This document shows positions 29,840 to 42,240 of a stretch of 64,000 nt of DNA, one piece after another; positions within the stretch are counted from its first letter, which is position 1, and every line of letters begins with the position of its first letter. This DNA comes from Symsagittifera roscoffensis. Lineage: Eukaryota > Xenacoelomorpha > Acoela > Convolutidae. The DNA is taken from contig NC_087068.1 in the NCBI RefSeq assembly GCF_963678635.1, positions 5,107,079 to 5,171,078 of the forward strand, written 5' to 3'. The notes beneath the pieces were generated by a model that saw only the letters and a list, made by a program, of their open reading frames with translations, was not told where the DNA came from and searched no databases. Made by a program: the position numbers and the translations under genes.

Positions 29840-32740
29840 AGGGACAGTACAGGGACAGTCTTGGGACAGTACAGCCTTGGGATAGTGGTCTTGGGACAGT
29901 ACGAGGCAGTCTTGGGACAGTGGTCTTGGGACAGCAGTCTTGGGACAGCAGTCTTGGGACAGTGCAGTCTTGGGACAGTGGTCCTGTGACAGCAGTCTTG
30001 GGACAGCAGTCTTGGGACAGTGTAGTCTTGGGACAGTGGTCTTGGGACAGCAGTCTTGGGACAGTGTAGTCTTGGGACAGTGCAGTCTTGGGACAGTGGT
30101 CTTGGGACAGCAGTCTTGGGACAGTGGTGTTAGGACAGTGCAGTCTTGGGACGGTGGTCTTGGGACGGTGCAGTCTTGGGACAGTGGTCTTGGGACAGTG
30201 CAGTCTTGGGACAGTGGTCTTGGGACAGCAGTCTTGGGACAGTGCAGTCTTGGGACAGTGCAGTCTTGGGACAGTGGTCTTGGGACAGTACCAGGCAGGC
30301 TTGGGACAGTGGTCTTGCGACAGCAGTCTTGGGACAGTGCAGTCTTGGGACAGCAATCTTGGGACAGCAGTCTTGGAACAGCAGTCTTGGGACAGTGTAG
30401 TCTTGGGACAGTGGTCTTGGGATAGCAGTCTTGGGACAGTGTAGTCTTGGGAAAGTGCAGTCTTGGGACAGTGGTCTTGGGACAGCAGTCTTGGGACAGT
30501 GGTCTTGGGACAGTGCAGTCTTGGGATGGTGGTCTTGGGACGGTGCAGTCTTGAGACAGTGGTCTTGGGACAGTGCAGTCTTGGGACAGTGCAGTCTTGG
30601 GACAGTGCAGTCTTGGGACAGTGGTCTTGGGACAGCAGTCTTGGGACAGCAGTCTTGGGACAGTGTAGTCTTGGGACAGTGGTCCTGGGACAGCATTCTT
30701 GGGACAGCAGTCTTGGGACAGCAGTCTTGGGACAGTGTAGTCTTGGGACAGTGGTCTTGGGACAGCAGTCTTGGGAAAGTGCAGTCTTGGGACAGTGGTC
30801 TTGGGACAGCAGTCTTGGGACAGTGGTCTTGGGACAGTGCAGTCTTGGGACGGTGGTCTTGGGACGGTGCAGTCTTGGGACAGTGGTCTTGGGACAGTGC
30901 AGTCTTGGGACAGTGGTCTTAGGACAGCAGTCTTGGGACAGTGCAGTCTTGGGACAGTGCGGTATTGGGACAGTGGTCTTGGGACAGCAGTCTTGGGACA
31001 GCAGTCTTGGGACAGTGTAGTCTTGGGACAGTGGTCTTGGGACAGCAGTCTTGGGACAGTGCAGTCTTGGGACAGTGGTCTTGGGACAGCAGTCTTGGGA
31101 CAGTGGTCTTGGGACAGTGGTCTTGGGACAGCAGTCTTGGGACAGTGGTCTTGGGACAGTGCAGTCTTGGGACAGTGGTGTTAGGACAGTGCAGTCTTGG
31201 GACGGTGGTCTTGGGACGGTGCAGTCTTGGGACAGTGGTCTTGGGACAGTGCAGTCTTGGGACAGTGGTCTTGGGACAGCAGTCTTGGGACAGTGCAGTC
31301 TTGGGACAGTGCAGTCTTGGGACAGTGGTCTTGGGACAGTACCAGGCAGGCTTGGGACAGTGGTCTTGCGACAGCAGTCTTGGGACAGCAGTCTTGGGAC
31401 AGTGCAGTCTTGGGACAGCAATCTTGGGAAGCAGTCTTGGAACAGCAGTCTTGGGACAGTGTAGTCTTGGGACAGTGGTCTTGGGACAGCAGTCTTGGGA
31501 CAGTGTAGTCTTGGGAAAGTGCAGTCTTGGGACAGTGGTCTTGGGACAGCAGTCTTGGGACAGTGGTCTTGGGACAGTGCAGTCTTGGGACGGTGGTCTT
31601 GGGACGGTGCAGTCTTGAGACAGTGGTCTTGGGACAATGCAGTCTTGGGACAGTGGTCTTAGGACAGCAGTCTTGGGACAGTGCAGTCTTGGGACAGTGC
31701 AGTCTTGGGACAGTGGTCTTGGGACAGCAGTCTTGGGACAGCAGTCTTGGGACAGTGGTCTTGGGACAGCAATCTTGGGACAGCAGTCTTGGGACAGCAG
31801 TCTTGGGACAGTGTAGTCTTGGGACAGTGGTCTTGGGACAGCAGTCTTGGGAAAGTGCAGTCTTGGGACAGTGGTCTTGGGACAGCAGTCTTGGGACAGT
31901 GGTCTTGGGACAGTGCAGTCTTGGGACGGTGGTCTTGGGACGGTGCAGTCTTGAGACAGTGGTCTTGGGACAGTGCAGTCTTGGGACAGTGGTCTTAGGA
32001 CAGCAGTCTTGGGACAGTGCAGTCTTGGGACAGTGCAGTATTGGGACAGTGGTCTTGGGACAGCAGTCTTGGGACAGTGTAGTCTTGGGACAGTGGTCTT
32101 GGGACAGCAGTCTTGGGACAGTGCAGTCTTGGGACAGTGGTCTTGGGACAGCAGTCTTGGGACAGTGGTCTTGGGACAGTGCAGTCTTGGGACAGCAGTC
32201 TTGGGACAGTGGTCTTGGGACAGTGCAGTCTTGGGACAGTGGTCTTGGGACAGCAGTCTTGGGACAGTGCAGTCTTGGGAAAGTGCAGTCTTGGGACAGC
32301 ACTCTTGGGACAGTAGTCTAGGGACAGTGTAGTCTTGGGACAGTGGTCTTGGGACAGCAGTCATGGGACAGTGTAGTCTTGGGACAGTGCAGTCTTGGGA
32401 CAGTGGTCTTGGGACAGTGCAGTCTTGGGATGGTGGTCTTGGGACGGTGCAGTCTTGGGACAGTGGTCTTGGGACAGTACAGTGTTGGGGCAGTACCTAA
32501 AAGGTCCTGGGACAGTACCGAGTAGTCTTGGGACAGTACCAAGAAGTCCCGGAACTGAACCGGAGAGTCTTGGGATAGTGTAGTCTGGGGACAACAGTCT
32601 TGGGACAATTAAGAGAAGTCTTGGGACAGTACCTAAGAGTCTTGGGACAGCACCAGAGAGTCTTGGGACAGTAAATAGAAGTCTTGGGACAGTACCAGGA
32701 AGTCTTGGGACAGTACAAAAAATTTGTAAGACGGTACTAA
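29840..32740 (+). repeat. Minisatellite array II (GTCTTGGGACAG-based)
   Basis: Monomers are mostly 14 bp ending CAGTGG or CAGCA and 16 bp ending CAGTGCA, so it differs from array I, where CAGTAG dominates. Longer blocks recur, for instance the ACCAGGCAGGCTTGGG-containing block near 30,290 and 31,340. The minus strand is open for 638 codons (29,721-31,637) and 481 codons (30,919-32,364) with a repeating PKTTVPRL/SQDCCPKT-like peptide. The plus strand is open for up to 264 codons. Both result from a stop-free monomer. Confidence 0.9.
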
Positions 32741-32964
32741 AAGGGTTTGGGACTGCGAAATAGCTCATTCCTCAATTAAAAGCAAAAGGACCGGTCCGAA
32801 CGATTAAATCGCGAAAAGTCAGTTTTATTAAGATCACAAGTTGAAAGTTTGTTCTTAATCTGTAAGGGAAGTAGGAACGTTTTTTTATTCTCAAAATTTT
32901 GATCCACTTAATAGAATTTTGTAATTCATAATAATGTAAATAGAAGCAATTGTAAGTAAAAATC

Positions 32965-33459
32965 ATGAAGCGGAGTAGGGTAACGATAGCAGAAAGAAGA
33001 GTTATAGAGTCAAAGACAAATCATAACTCGTCGCAACGAAAGATAACACCGTTTGACCCAAGAATAACGAGAAAGAATTTTTCAGTGAGCATGGTCAACA
33101 CACGAAGCGCAAAAGAGAACGAGATGAAAGCGAGCGCTGAGGGGGTACAAACCTAACCTGCTATAGAAATTGGTCTTGAGAAGACAACGGAGTTGACACC
33201 GATGCCGAATGCAGAAGAACAAAAACAAAAGACGATGGAAATCTCGCCGATAGACACTGTGGAGGAAACGACGGGCAACACGACGAGCAACACGCCGGAA
33301 ACCATAAAGAACGAGTCTCAAACGAAAAGAACGTCATTCACAGAGAGGTTCGCAATGATGGTCGGAATGAAATCAAGAGACATAGAGGGGGCGTTATTCT
33401 CTAAAATATTGATTGGCAGACCTGTAAACGAAACAATCCGAGCCGAGCGGATGCTCTAA
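32965..33459 (+). pseudogene. gag: Gag N-terminus, copy R2, truncated
   Basis: Same start (MKRSRVTIAERR), SVSMVNTRS motif and MVGMK tail as 7366-7836. A TAA within the sequence CAAACCTAACC breaks the frame at about 33,154 and is shared with the copy at 38,604. A deletion removes the segment around DQSVDEVEK. The tail ends IRAERML and then a stop, in place of the rest of gag. Confidence 0.75.
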
Positions 33460-34400
33460 ATAAGGCCCGTAACCAATGGACGGAAGGATGGTTCGGAACG
33501 CGGAAGCCTTCCGGGTTCCCCGACTTATCTTTTAAACCTAGTTAAGACCGAAAATTCACGTATCGTGAAGGTTGGAGGGATCAGCCGTCCCGTAGTTTCC
33601 TGAGCAGTATATGACCAAAAACCTAAAGATATACAAAATACTAAACATAAAATTTTATAGTACCCATGAAAAAGCCAAAATTATATATATATAAAAAAAC
33701 CGAAAAAATCCAAAAAAAAAACAATTTTAAAAAATAAGTAGAAATTATCCACCCAGACGAGATCTGATCCGACCCTCCCGTTTGTTGTTGTTAGATATAT
33801 TGTTGTTAGAGGCATTTATATCAAACAGGATCGTTACGATCGAAATTGTGACCTCTTTCTATTCCTGTACTTTAGGGTAGTTTGAGTATTTAAGCACGTT
33901 ATTGCTACTTTGCGCTAAATCCGGAAGGTTGACGGGATTGGAGCGGAAGACTGATCCGGCAAGCTGTGCAAGCGCAGCAGAAAGGGTCTCAGGGACAACA
34001 ACAATCGACTGTTGGGTATCCTTAACAAGTTTTGTATCCCTTTTGGTACGGAAAGTACGATATCAATCTGTGGGGTGTTGACAAGGACTGCACTGTAGTG
34101 GCCCTCCACGGAGTTGCAAATTTCCGAGTTAAGCAACTTCATTCGGGTGTTGAACGGGCGTGGAGGGATATGATACTATTATTACTAATATTTATACTAC
34201 TCGTATTATGATTCCTATTTTGTTTTTCAGTCAAAATATAGTAAACAGACCGGTTTTAGTGTCAAAACAGTGATAATTTGATCCCCCCACAAGTCTTAAT
34301 TTTTGAGATATTGACACTTTCTGAAACAAAAATGTGAATTAAACCCTAATTCGGCTAATATAACTGAAGGAAGCGGTTGAATTTAGCTCGGATGTGGTTG
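33460..34400 (+). repeat. Non-coding insert following gag-N, copy 1 of 2
   Basis: From ATAAGGCCCGTAACC on, this matches 39,117-40,040 closely. Its first 200 bases match the start of the window in inverse orientation. It has an AT-rich stretch with a TATATATATAT run and a long poly-A. It may be a remnant of another element inserted in gag. No gene was recognised. Confidence 0.6.
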
Positions 34401-35734
34401 GATATCGACATAAACAAGACTATTGATGATGTACAACAGTCAAGAGAGCTCGTGGCAATGACGAATGGGGACAAGCAATGAGGAATGACTAGGATCACCG
34501 GGTCAGGTACCACATTAGGGGAGTAAGAGGCATATTATGAAGGACCTTCCAGACAGTGGGAACAGCGCGAGTTTCAACCAGTACTAAACTACCTGCACAA
34601 ACAAGGTGACTCCACAACTAGAGCCTACAATTGTGGGCAACGGATAATCAATGGAAGAGGCCTTGACCAAGATTGAGGATAGCATTGGTGAGCACAACGC
34701 ACAGATGTCAATAAGAATGAGTGATCTAGAAAGAGCAGTTCATGTTGAGAGAGAAAGCCGGCAATAGACAGGAAGTTAGCAAAAAGGAAAAACGCTTAAA
34801 AGAGAGGACAGAAGAGCACTTGGCCAGAAACTTGTCGCAAATGACGCGGAAAGCTGAATAAAGAGGGAGACGGTTGATGGTTGACCTGGAGCAACTTCGG
34901 AGTCAACAAGAGCAGACTCTTGGGACTCTCGATACCAGGATAGAAGCGATGATGGAAAGAGGCACCCAGGCCATACTAGCCAGATTGGAAAGCGTCCTGG
35001 GAATTAGGAGCGAATCTAGAAATAGAGTAGAACACTCGAGAGAGGCCAGTAGAGAGCCGAGAGTGAAATTCAACAAGCATCCAAACACAAAAAGTACTCA
35101 TGGGTTCACAAGAGTAAGGGGTAACTTGTACAGCAACGCTGGAATCACTGGAACCAGAGAAGAGCTCAGCCCAGCGACTGACTATGACAGGAGGAAAGTT
35201 CCGGAGCCTTAAACAACAGACATGAATGATCAGGCGGGATAATCACGGGATGCAACAGGAACGGCCACAAAGTTTGAACCCTGAACAGGTCCTTTGAGGT
35301 TTTTCTCACAAGATTGTCTAGGACCAATGAGCGCAATGAGAAATCTAAAAGGGTGTTCAAGAAACCGAGTTGTTATAAGGATAAATCCGACGGTTGTATA
35401 GATACCTGGTTAGAAGTAATGAAGCTACAACTGGGAGAAGAAGACGTGACAGAAAAACAAGAATGCAATACGCTCAGCGGCCACTAGGAAGGGACAGCGC
35501 TGAATTGCGTGATGGCCAAAAAGCAATACCAGGGGACATTGCAGCGAAAATCTTCCAAATCCTGTTGAATCGCCTTGGCTCGGAAGTACAAAGACACCAA
35601 GCGCGGATGCGCTTAGAGAAACGAAGGCAACGCAAAGATGAAACCAAAAACAATACCTTGAGTGACTTAGAAACGCTTAGAAGGCGTACTCAACCGGACG
35701 AGCTTCAAAGGTTATTGACACTCCTTCAGGTTTG
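34401..35734 (+). pseudogene. gag: Degraded gag: coiled-coil N-terminus and capsid fragment, copy 1
   Basis: Broken reading frames carry IEDSIGE- and DLERAVHVE-like coiled-coil segments, an EQLRSQQEQTLGTLDTR region (34,874-35,212), and capsid-like pieces with CIDTWLEVMKL and EGTALNCVMAKKQ, followed in another frame by KIFQILLNRLGSEVQRHQAR and LSDLETLRRR. The last motif matches the start of the 7882 ORF (LDNLESLRRR), so this is the gag part that copy R1 lacks. Several stops and frameshifts make it non-functional. Confidence 0.65.
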
Positions 35735-35923
35735 GTGTTGCGATCACGATTTCATCAACATAGCACATTATGAGGTTTCCATACTGTGCGGGGGAATTGC
35801 ACATCGCGAGCAAGCTTGGCTTCAGTCGCTTTCTCTGACCTACTCCGGTGCTTGGTCTATATCTGTTCCGATCAAAGTTACTGAATTGCACCAGCTTTCA
35901 GCTGATTTCCAAGCTGCCGTCAC
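35735..35923 (+). pseudogene. Short LINE-like tail fragment, copy 1
   Basis: Open stretch with SGAWSISVPIKVTELHQLSA and DFQAAV, collinear with 41,545-41,720. It is cut at 35,924 by the LTR-like repeat R3. The longer copy at 41.5 kb shows what it belongs to. Confidence 0.4.
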
Positions 35924-36347
35924 TGTTACATAGTGTTTTTATGGCGCTCCTGGGTGTTTTTACGACATCATGACTACGGAGTCGAACCCACTTGACACAG
36001 CTCCGGGCTACATGCCCATTCTAGAGTACCGGTGGTACGATTCAGCGGCAACGTGCAAACCTTCTGGTTGTACCGTGATAGCTTTTTAAGAAAATTCGAG
36101 AAAACTTCCTGGAACGCTCTCCGAACGAGGCTTAGCTAACCGAGTTAAAGGGAGGGTAACTAGGGGGACGAAAAAAGCGAAACAAAAACCGAAAAAGAAT
36201 AGAAAAAAGAACAAAAACCATTAAACAAAAAAATGACAGTGACTTTGACACCAGATTGGCTGATTCAAACCTTTATATTAATTCAAAAGTATACCCATAC
36301 TGTTTTTATAAGACCGATCGTTTCGATCATTTCAGCAATTTAAAAAG
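35924..36347 (+). repeat. LTR-like repeat, copy R3
   Basis: TGTTACATAG begins directly after GCCGTCAC, interrupting sequence that is continuous at 41,700-41,720. That makes this the cleanest view of the element's 5' end. It is collinear with 737-1183, including the stretch missing from R2. Confidence 0.6.
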
Positions 36348-37439
36348 GTGCCCGAGTGTGGGGCGTTGTTAAGGGTTTTCAGATAGCTTGCAACTTAGCT
36401 GGACCACTGGGAGATATAACTGGAAGGGGTGACCAGTCGAGTAGGAAAGTGGTTCTCAGGGACTTAGCTGGACCATTAGGAGACTTGACTGGAACAGGTG
36501 ACCAGCCAAGTGGGAAAGTGGTGCTGGTGATCAGGTGCAGGACACGTCAAGGAGACAACCAGCACCGAATCAGAACAACAAGAGAGGACGGGGGTGTTCT
36601 CAAGTTGGTCAAACGGGTATCGTTAAAATCCACGTTACATTTTAGGAGATAAGTGTAAAATTGGATAAGCGGAACCCCACTGTTTTTAGGAACGTTTTTA
36701 CTCAAGCAGGCCTGGGAGCAGAAACAGGTTCTACGGTTTTCTCTCAAGAGGCTTCGCACCCGGCGCTTAAGGTAACTTTCGGCTTAAGAGGGGGGCTAAA
36801 GAGGGGGGATGTTAGAAGGGGGGCTGGTTAGGTTAAAGGCTGGCGGTTGAAAATAGTAAAAAGGGGGGACACGTTAGAGTAACTAATTGATCGACATCGT
36901 CGATTTAGTTACATTAGAATCTCACACGCGTTGATTATAAGAAGCGGATATCCAAATTTAAGATCGAATTGAGATAGGTACCCTGGTCGGATCGGGTGGG
37001 GGGGGGGGGGGGGGGGAACGGACGTAGTCAGTTTTTGTGATACCCCATAAGATCGCTAGCAGGGGGGAGGAAAACGCGTGGCAATCAGGTACCAGACGTT
37101 TTTTCAAATAAAAGGTTGACGCAAGTCACCTTTGAATTTTAGGTGAGTTTATTTCTCTGTTTTTATCATTCTTTCCCTGTTTATATTTTCACGTTTTTGT
37201 TAAAAGTTTTAATCGGTTTTGAACAAACAGGTGATTGCAAGACATCCCGAACAAGTTGGGTTTCAACATGCATCAAAAAATTAAAAGGGAGATAAATACA
37301 GCAAGGTTGGTAATTCTATTTTTTGGCCAGTAAGACTGGGTTTTTTGGGAATTTTTTTTAGTAGAGCTCAAGTGGTGGTACCAGGTACAGTGGTTCAAGA
37401 GTCCCGACAACGAAAGAGGAGAGTTCCAACTGACCCAAC
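36348..37439 (+). other. Leader of R3
   Basis: Candidate primer site at 36,348, two 69-bp-type units, and a leader collinear with R1 and R2. A very long poly-G run lies near 36,998-37,016. The same position in R1 and R2 has shorter or interrupted G runs. No gene was seen. Confidence 0.6.
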
Positions 37440-38400
37440 ACTTAGTAGAGAAGTCCTGGGACAGTACCGAAGAGACTTGGGACAGTACAGTCTTGGCGCA
37501 GTACAATCTTGGGATAGTGGTCTTGCGACAGTACCAGGCAGTCTTGGGACAGTGGTCTTGGGACAGTAGTCTTGCGACAGTGGAGTCTTGGGACAGTGGT
37601 CTTGGGACAGTGCAGTCTTGGGACAGTGGTCTTGGGACAGCAGTCTTGGGACACTGCAGTCTTGGGACAGTGCAGTCTTGGGACAGTGGTCTTGGGACAG
37701 CAGTCTTGGGACAGTGCAGTCTTGGGACAGGCAGTCTTGGGACAGTGGTCTTGGGACAGCAGTCTTGGGACAGTGCGGTCGTGAGACAGTGGTCTTGGGA
37801 CAGTGCAGTGTTGGGACAGTGGTCTCGGGACAGTGCAGTCTTGGGACAGTGGTCTTGGGACAGCAGTCTTGGGACAGTGCATTCTTGGGACAGTGCTCTT
37901 GGGACAGCAGTCTTGGGACAGTGCAGTCTTGGGACAGGCGGTCTTGGGACAGTGGTATTGGGACAGCAGTCTTGGGACAGTGTAATCTTGGGACAGTGGT
38001 CTTGGGACAGCAGTCTTGGGACAATGCAGTCTTGGGACAGTGTAGTCTTGGGACAGTGCAGTCTTGGGACAGTGGTCTTGGGACAGCAGTCCTGGGACAG
38101 TGGTCTTGGGACAGTGCAGTCTTGGGACGGTGCAGTCTTGGGACAGTGGTCTTGGGTCAGTACAGTCTTAGGACAGTACCTAAAAGGTCCTGGGACAGTA
38201 CCGAGTAGTCTTGGGACAGTACCAACAAGTCCTGGAACAGAACCGGAGAGTCTTGGGTAGTCTGGGGAGAGCAGTCTTGGGACAGTTAAGAGAAGTCTTG
38301 GGACAGGACATAGAAGTCTTGGGATAGTACCAGGAAGTCTTGGGACGGTACAAAAAAATTGTCTGACGGTACTTAAAGGTTTTGGGACAGTGCGAAATAG
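37440..38400 (+). repeat. Minisatellite array III (GTCTTGGGACAG-based)
   Basis: About 0.96 kb of the same monomer family as array II, with 14- and 16-bp units. It ends in the conserved terminal block shared with array II (AAAGGTCCTGGGACAGTACC, then AATAGCTCA). It is the shortest of the three arrays and occupies the same place between leader and gag. Confidence 0.9.
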
Positions 38401-38603
38401 CTCAACGCTCAATTAAATGCAAAAGGACCGGTGCGAACGATTAAGTCGCGAAAAGTCCGTTTTATTAAAATCACGAGTTGAAAGTTTTTTCTTTTTCTGT
38501 TAGGGAAGTAGGAACGTTTTTTTTTGTTTTTAAAATTTTGATCAACAAAATAGAATTTTGTAAATTATAATAATGTAAATAGAAGCAATTGTAATTAAAA
38601 ATC

Positions 38604-39119
38604 ATGAGGCGGACTAGGATACCAATAGCAGAAAGAAGAGTTCTAGAGTCAAAGACAAATCATACCTCGTCGCAACGAAAGGTAACACCGTTTGACCCAA
38701 GAATAACAAGAAAGAACTTTTCAGTGAGCATGGTCAACACACGAAGCGCAAAAGAGAACAAGACGAAAGCGACCGCTGAGGGGGGACAAACCTAACCTGC
38801 TATAGAAATTGGTCTTGAGACACCAGATCAGAGTGTTGATGAGGTGGAGAAGAAGACAACGGAGTCGACACCAATGCCGAATGCAGAAGAACAAAAACAA
38901 AAGACGATGGAAATCTCGCCGATAGACACTGTGGAGGACCCGATGGGCAACACGCCGGAAACCATAAAGGACGAGTCTCAAACGAAAAGAACGTCATTCA
39001 CAGAGAGGCTCGCAATGATGGTCGGAATGAAATCAAGAGACATAGAGGGGGCGTTATTCTCTAAAATATTGATCGGCAGACCTGTAAACGAAACAATCCG
39101 AGCCGAGCGGATGCTCTAA
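38604..39119 (+). pseudogene. gag: Gag N-terminus, copy R3, truncated
   Basis: MRRTRIPIAERR start, SVSMVNTRS motif, the same premature TAA in CAAACCTAACC (about 38,793) and the same IRAERML end as the R2 copy. It keeps the DQSVDEVEK segment lost from R2. The shared nonsense codon shows R2 and R3 descend from one defective unit. Confidence 0.75.
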
Positions 39120-40040
39120 ATAAGGCCCGTAACCAATGGCCGGAAGGATGGTTCGGAATGCGGAAGACTTCCGGGTTCCCTGACTTATCATTTTAATCTA
39201 GTAAAGACCGAAAAATCACGTATCGTGAAGGTTGGGGGGATCAGCCGTCCCGTAGTTTCCTGAGCAGTATATGACCAAAAACCTAAAGATATACAAAATA
39301 CTAAACAAAGTTTTATAGTACCCATGAAAAAGCCAAAATTATATATATATAAAAAAACCGAAAAAATCCAAAAAAAAACAATTTTAAAAAATAAGTAGAA
39401 ATTATCCACCCAGACGAGATCTGATCCGACCCTCCCGTTTGTTGTTGTTAGATATATTGTTGTTAGAGGCATTTACATCAAACAGGATCTTTACGATCGA
39501 AATTGTGACCGCTTTCTATTCCTGTACTTTAGGGTGGTTTGAGTTTTTAAGAACGTTATTGCTACTTTGCGCTCAATCCGGAAGGGTGACGGGATTAGAG
39601 CGGAAGACTGATCCGGCAAGCTGTGCAAGGAGCAGCAGAAAGGGTCTCAAGGACAACAACAATCGACTGTTGGGTATCCTTAACAAGTTTTATATCCCTT
39701 TTGGTACGGAAAGTACGATATCAATCTGTGGGGTGTCGACAAGGACTGCACTGTAGTGGCCCTCCACGGAGTTGCAAATTTCAAGTTAAGCACCTTCATT
39801 CGGATTTTGAATGGGCCCGGAGGGATATGATACTATTATTACCAACATTTATACTACTCGTATTATGATTCCTATTTTGTTTTTCAGTCAAAATATAGTA
39901 AACAGACCGGTTTTAGTGTCAAAATAGTGATAATTTGATCCCCCCACAAGTCATAATTTTTGAGATATTGACACTTTTTGAAACAAAAATGTAAATTAAA
40001 CCCTAATTCGGCTAATATAACTGAAGGAACTGGTTGAATT
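39117..40040 (+). repeat. Non-coding insert following gag-N, copy 2 of 2
   Basis: Close match to 33,460-34,400, including the TATATATATAT run and the CCCTCCACGGAGTTGCAAAT word. No gene was recognised. Confidence 0.6.
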
Positions 40041-41545
40041 TAGTTCGGACGTGGTTGGATATCGACATAAACAAGACTATTGATGATGTACTACAGTCAA
40101 GAGGGCTAGTGACAATGACGAATGTAGACAAGCAATCAGGAATGACTAGGATCACCGGGTCAGGGACCACATTAGGGGAGTAAGAGGCATATTTTGAAGG
40201 ACCTTCCAGACAGTGGGGAACAGCGCGAGTTTCAACCAGTACTAAACTACCTGGCACAAACAAGGTGACTCCACAACTAGAGCCTACAATTGTGGGCAAC
40301 GGAGCATCAATGGAAGAGGCCTTGACCAAGATTGAGGATAGCATTGGTGAGCAGAACGCACAGATGTCAATAAGAATGAGTGATCTAGAAAGAGCAGTTC
40401 ATGTTGAGAGAGAAAGCCGGCTGGAAGAAAAAAATCGCAATAGACAGGAAGTTAGCAAAAAGGAAAAACGCTTTAAAAAGAGGACAGAAGAGCACTTGCC
40501 CAGAAACTTGTCGCAAATGACGCGGAAAGCTGAATAAAGAGGGAGACGATTGATGGCTGACCTGGAGCACTTCGAAGTCAACAAGAGCAGACTCTTGGGA
40601 ATCTCGATACCAGGATAGAAGCGATGATGGAAACAGGCACCCAGGCCATATTAGCCAGATTGGAAAGCGTCCTGGGAATTAGGAGCGAATCTAGAAATAG
40701 AGTAGAACACTCGAGAGAGGCCAGTAGAGAGCTGAGTGTGAACTTCAACTAGCATCCAAACAGAAAAAGAACCCATGGGTTCACAAGAGTAAGGGGTAAC
40801 TTGTACAGCAACGCCACTGGGAGTCAACGGCCTAGGCATCCCACGAACATCAGTGGAACTGCTATTGGAAGTAGGCCAATCTCGAACTAAAGACCTATCC
40901 GAGAAGCACAGGCGATGGAAGAGGTGATACCACAAACTGGAATCACTCGAACCAGGGAAGAGCTCAGCCCAGCGAATCGGACAGGAGGGAAGTTCCGGAG
41001 CCTTAAACAACAGACATGATTGATCAGGCCGGATAATCACGGGATGCAACAGGAACGCCCACAAAGTTTGAACCCCTGAACAGTTCCTTTGAGATTTTTC
41101 TCACAAAATTGTCTAGGACCAATGAGCGCAATGAGAAGTCTAAAAGGGTGTTCAAGAAACCGAGTTGTTATAAGGATGAATCCGACGGTTGTATAGATAC
41201 CTGGTTAGAAGTAATGAAGCTGCACTTGGGAGAAGAAGATTTGTCAGAAAAACAAGAATGCAATACGCTCAGCGGCAACTAGGAAGGGACAGCCCTGAAT
41301 TGCGTGATGGCCAAAAAGCAATGCCAGGGGACATTGCAGAGAAAATCTTCCAAATCCTGTCGAATCGCTTTGGCTCGGGAGTGCAAAGACACCAAGCGAT
41401 GATGCGCTTAGAGAAACGAAGGCAACGCAAAGATGAAACCAAAGACAACATCTTGAGTGACTTCGAAACGCTTAGAAGGCGTTCTCAGCCGGACGAGCTT
41501 CAAAGGTTTTTGTTACTCCTTCAGGGTTGGTGTTGGATCGCGATT
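40041..41545 (+). pseudogene. gag: Degraded gag: coiled-coil N-terminus and capsid fragment, copy 2
   Basis: Better preserved than the 34-kb copy. An open coiled-coil piece at 40,265-40,537 reads IEDSIGEQNAQMSIRMSDLE. After several stops, capsid motifs CIDTWLEVMKLHLGEEDL and EGTALNCVMAKKQ lead, one phase over, into KIFQILSNRFGSGVQRHQAM and LSDFETLRRRSQPDE. It ends where the LINE-like tail begins. Confidence 0.65.
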
Positions 41546-42240
41546 TCATCAACCTAGCACATTATGAGGTTTCCATACTTTGCGGGGAATCGCACATCGC
41601 GAGCAAGCTTGGCTTCAGTCGCCTTCTCTGACCTACTTCGGTGCTTGGTCTATATCTGTTCCGATCAAAGTTACTGAATTGCACTAGCTTCAAGCTGATT
41701 TCCAAGCTGCCGTCAGATACCGCCTTGGCCTCCCTTTATTGGCTTTTGCTCGAAGGTACCCAGCGTGTCCTTTCGGCATTCTGGACGTCTTTGAAGACAA
41801 TGCTTTCAACGCCAATAAAGCCGCCTCTCTTGCTCCTTTCAAGAAACAATAGATTCTCATTCCTGGAGAGCGTTCCAAAACCGGCGAATTTTTGGTTCTT
41901 TCTTGAAAAGGCCCTGCTGAAGGCCCAGTTGCTTTTGACGTCATTTTAACATCCCCGTTGCAAATATCTAATGTTCCACATAGGTCAGAGACCCCCGGGG
42001 CATCACTCGAAGTTGCTGAGGACAAAAGTTTTCGAAACGCGCTAAACAATGCGATGACCAAGGAATTACTTTTTCCCGTTAGCAGTCGAAATCATCGAGG
42101 ATTGGTCTGCCCTGGCCATTAAAATCACGAAGCGCTCGCTAATTCTCGCTGACGCCAGGCGTCCTTCTTCCCGGGACGCGCCTGATGCTCCATTATGCCT
42201 ACCTTAAAGGCTCTTCGTGTCTTTAAGGCCACTATGATAG
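41546..42240 (+). pseudogene. C-terminal remnant resembling a LINE-type ORF2 tail
   Basis: Read across stops and shifts, this shows AAVRYRLGLPLLA, a CPFGILDVF segment, SLAPFKKQ, LIPGERSKTGEFLVL, and FDVILTSPLQ with TPGASLEVAE. That order recalls the region after reverse transcriptase in some non-LTR elements, with an endonuclease-like strand pattern. The link is from remembered family patterns and is tentative. It is decayed. Confidence 0.35.

Noticed and set aside
29940-32583. Plus-strand ORFs of up to 264 codons in array II
   Set aside because: Same cause; periodic VLGQWSWDS-type peptides with no independent support.
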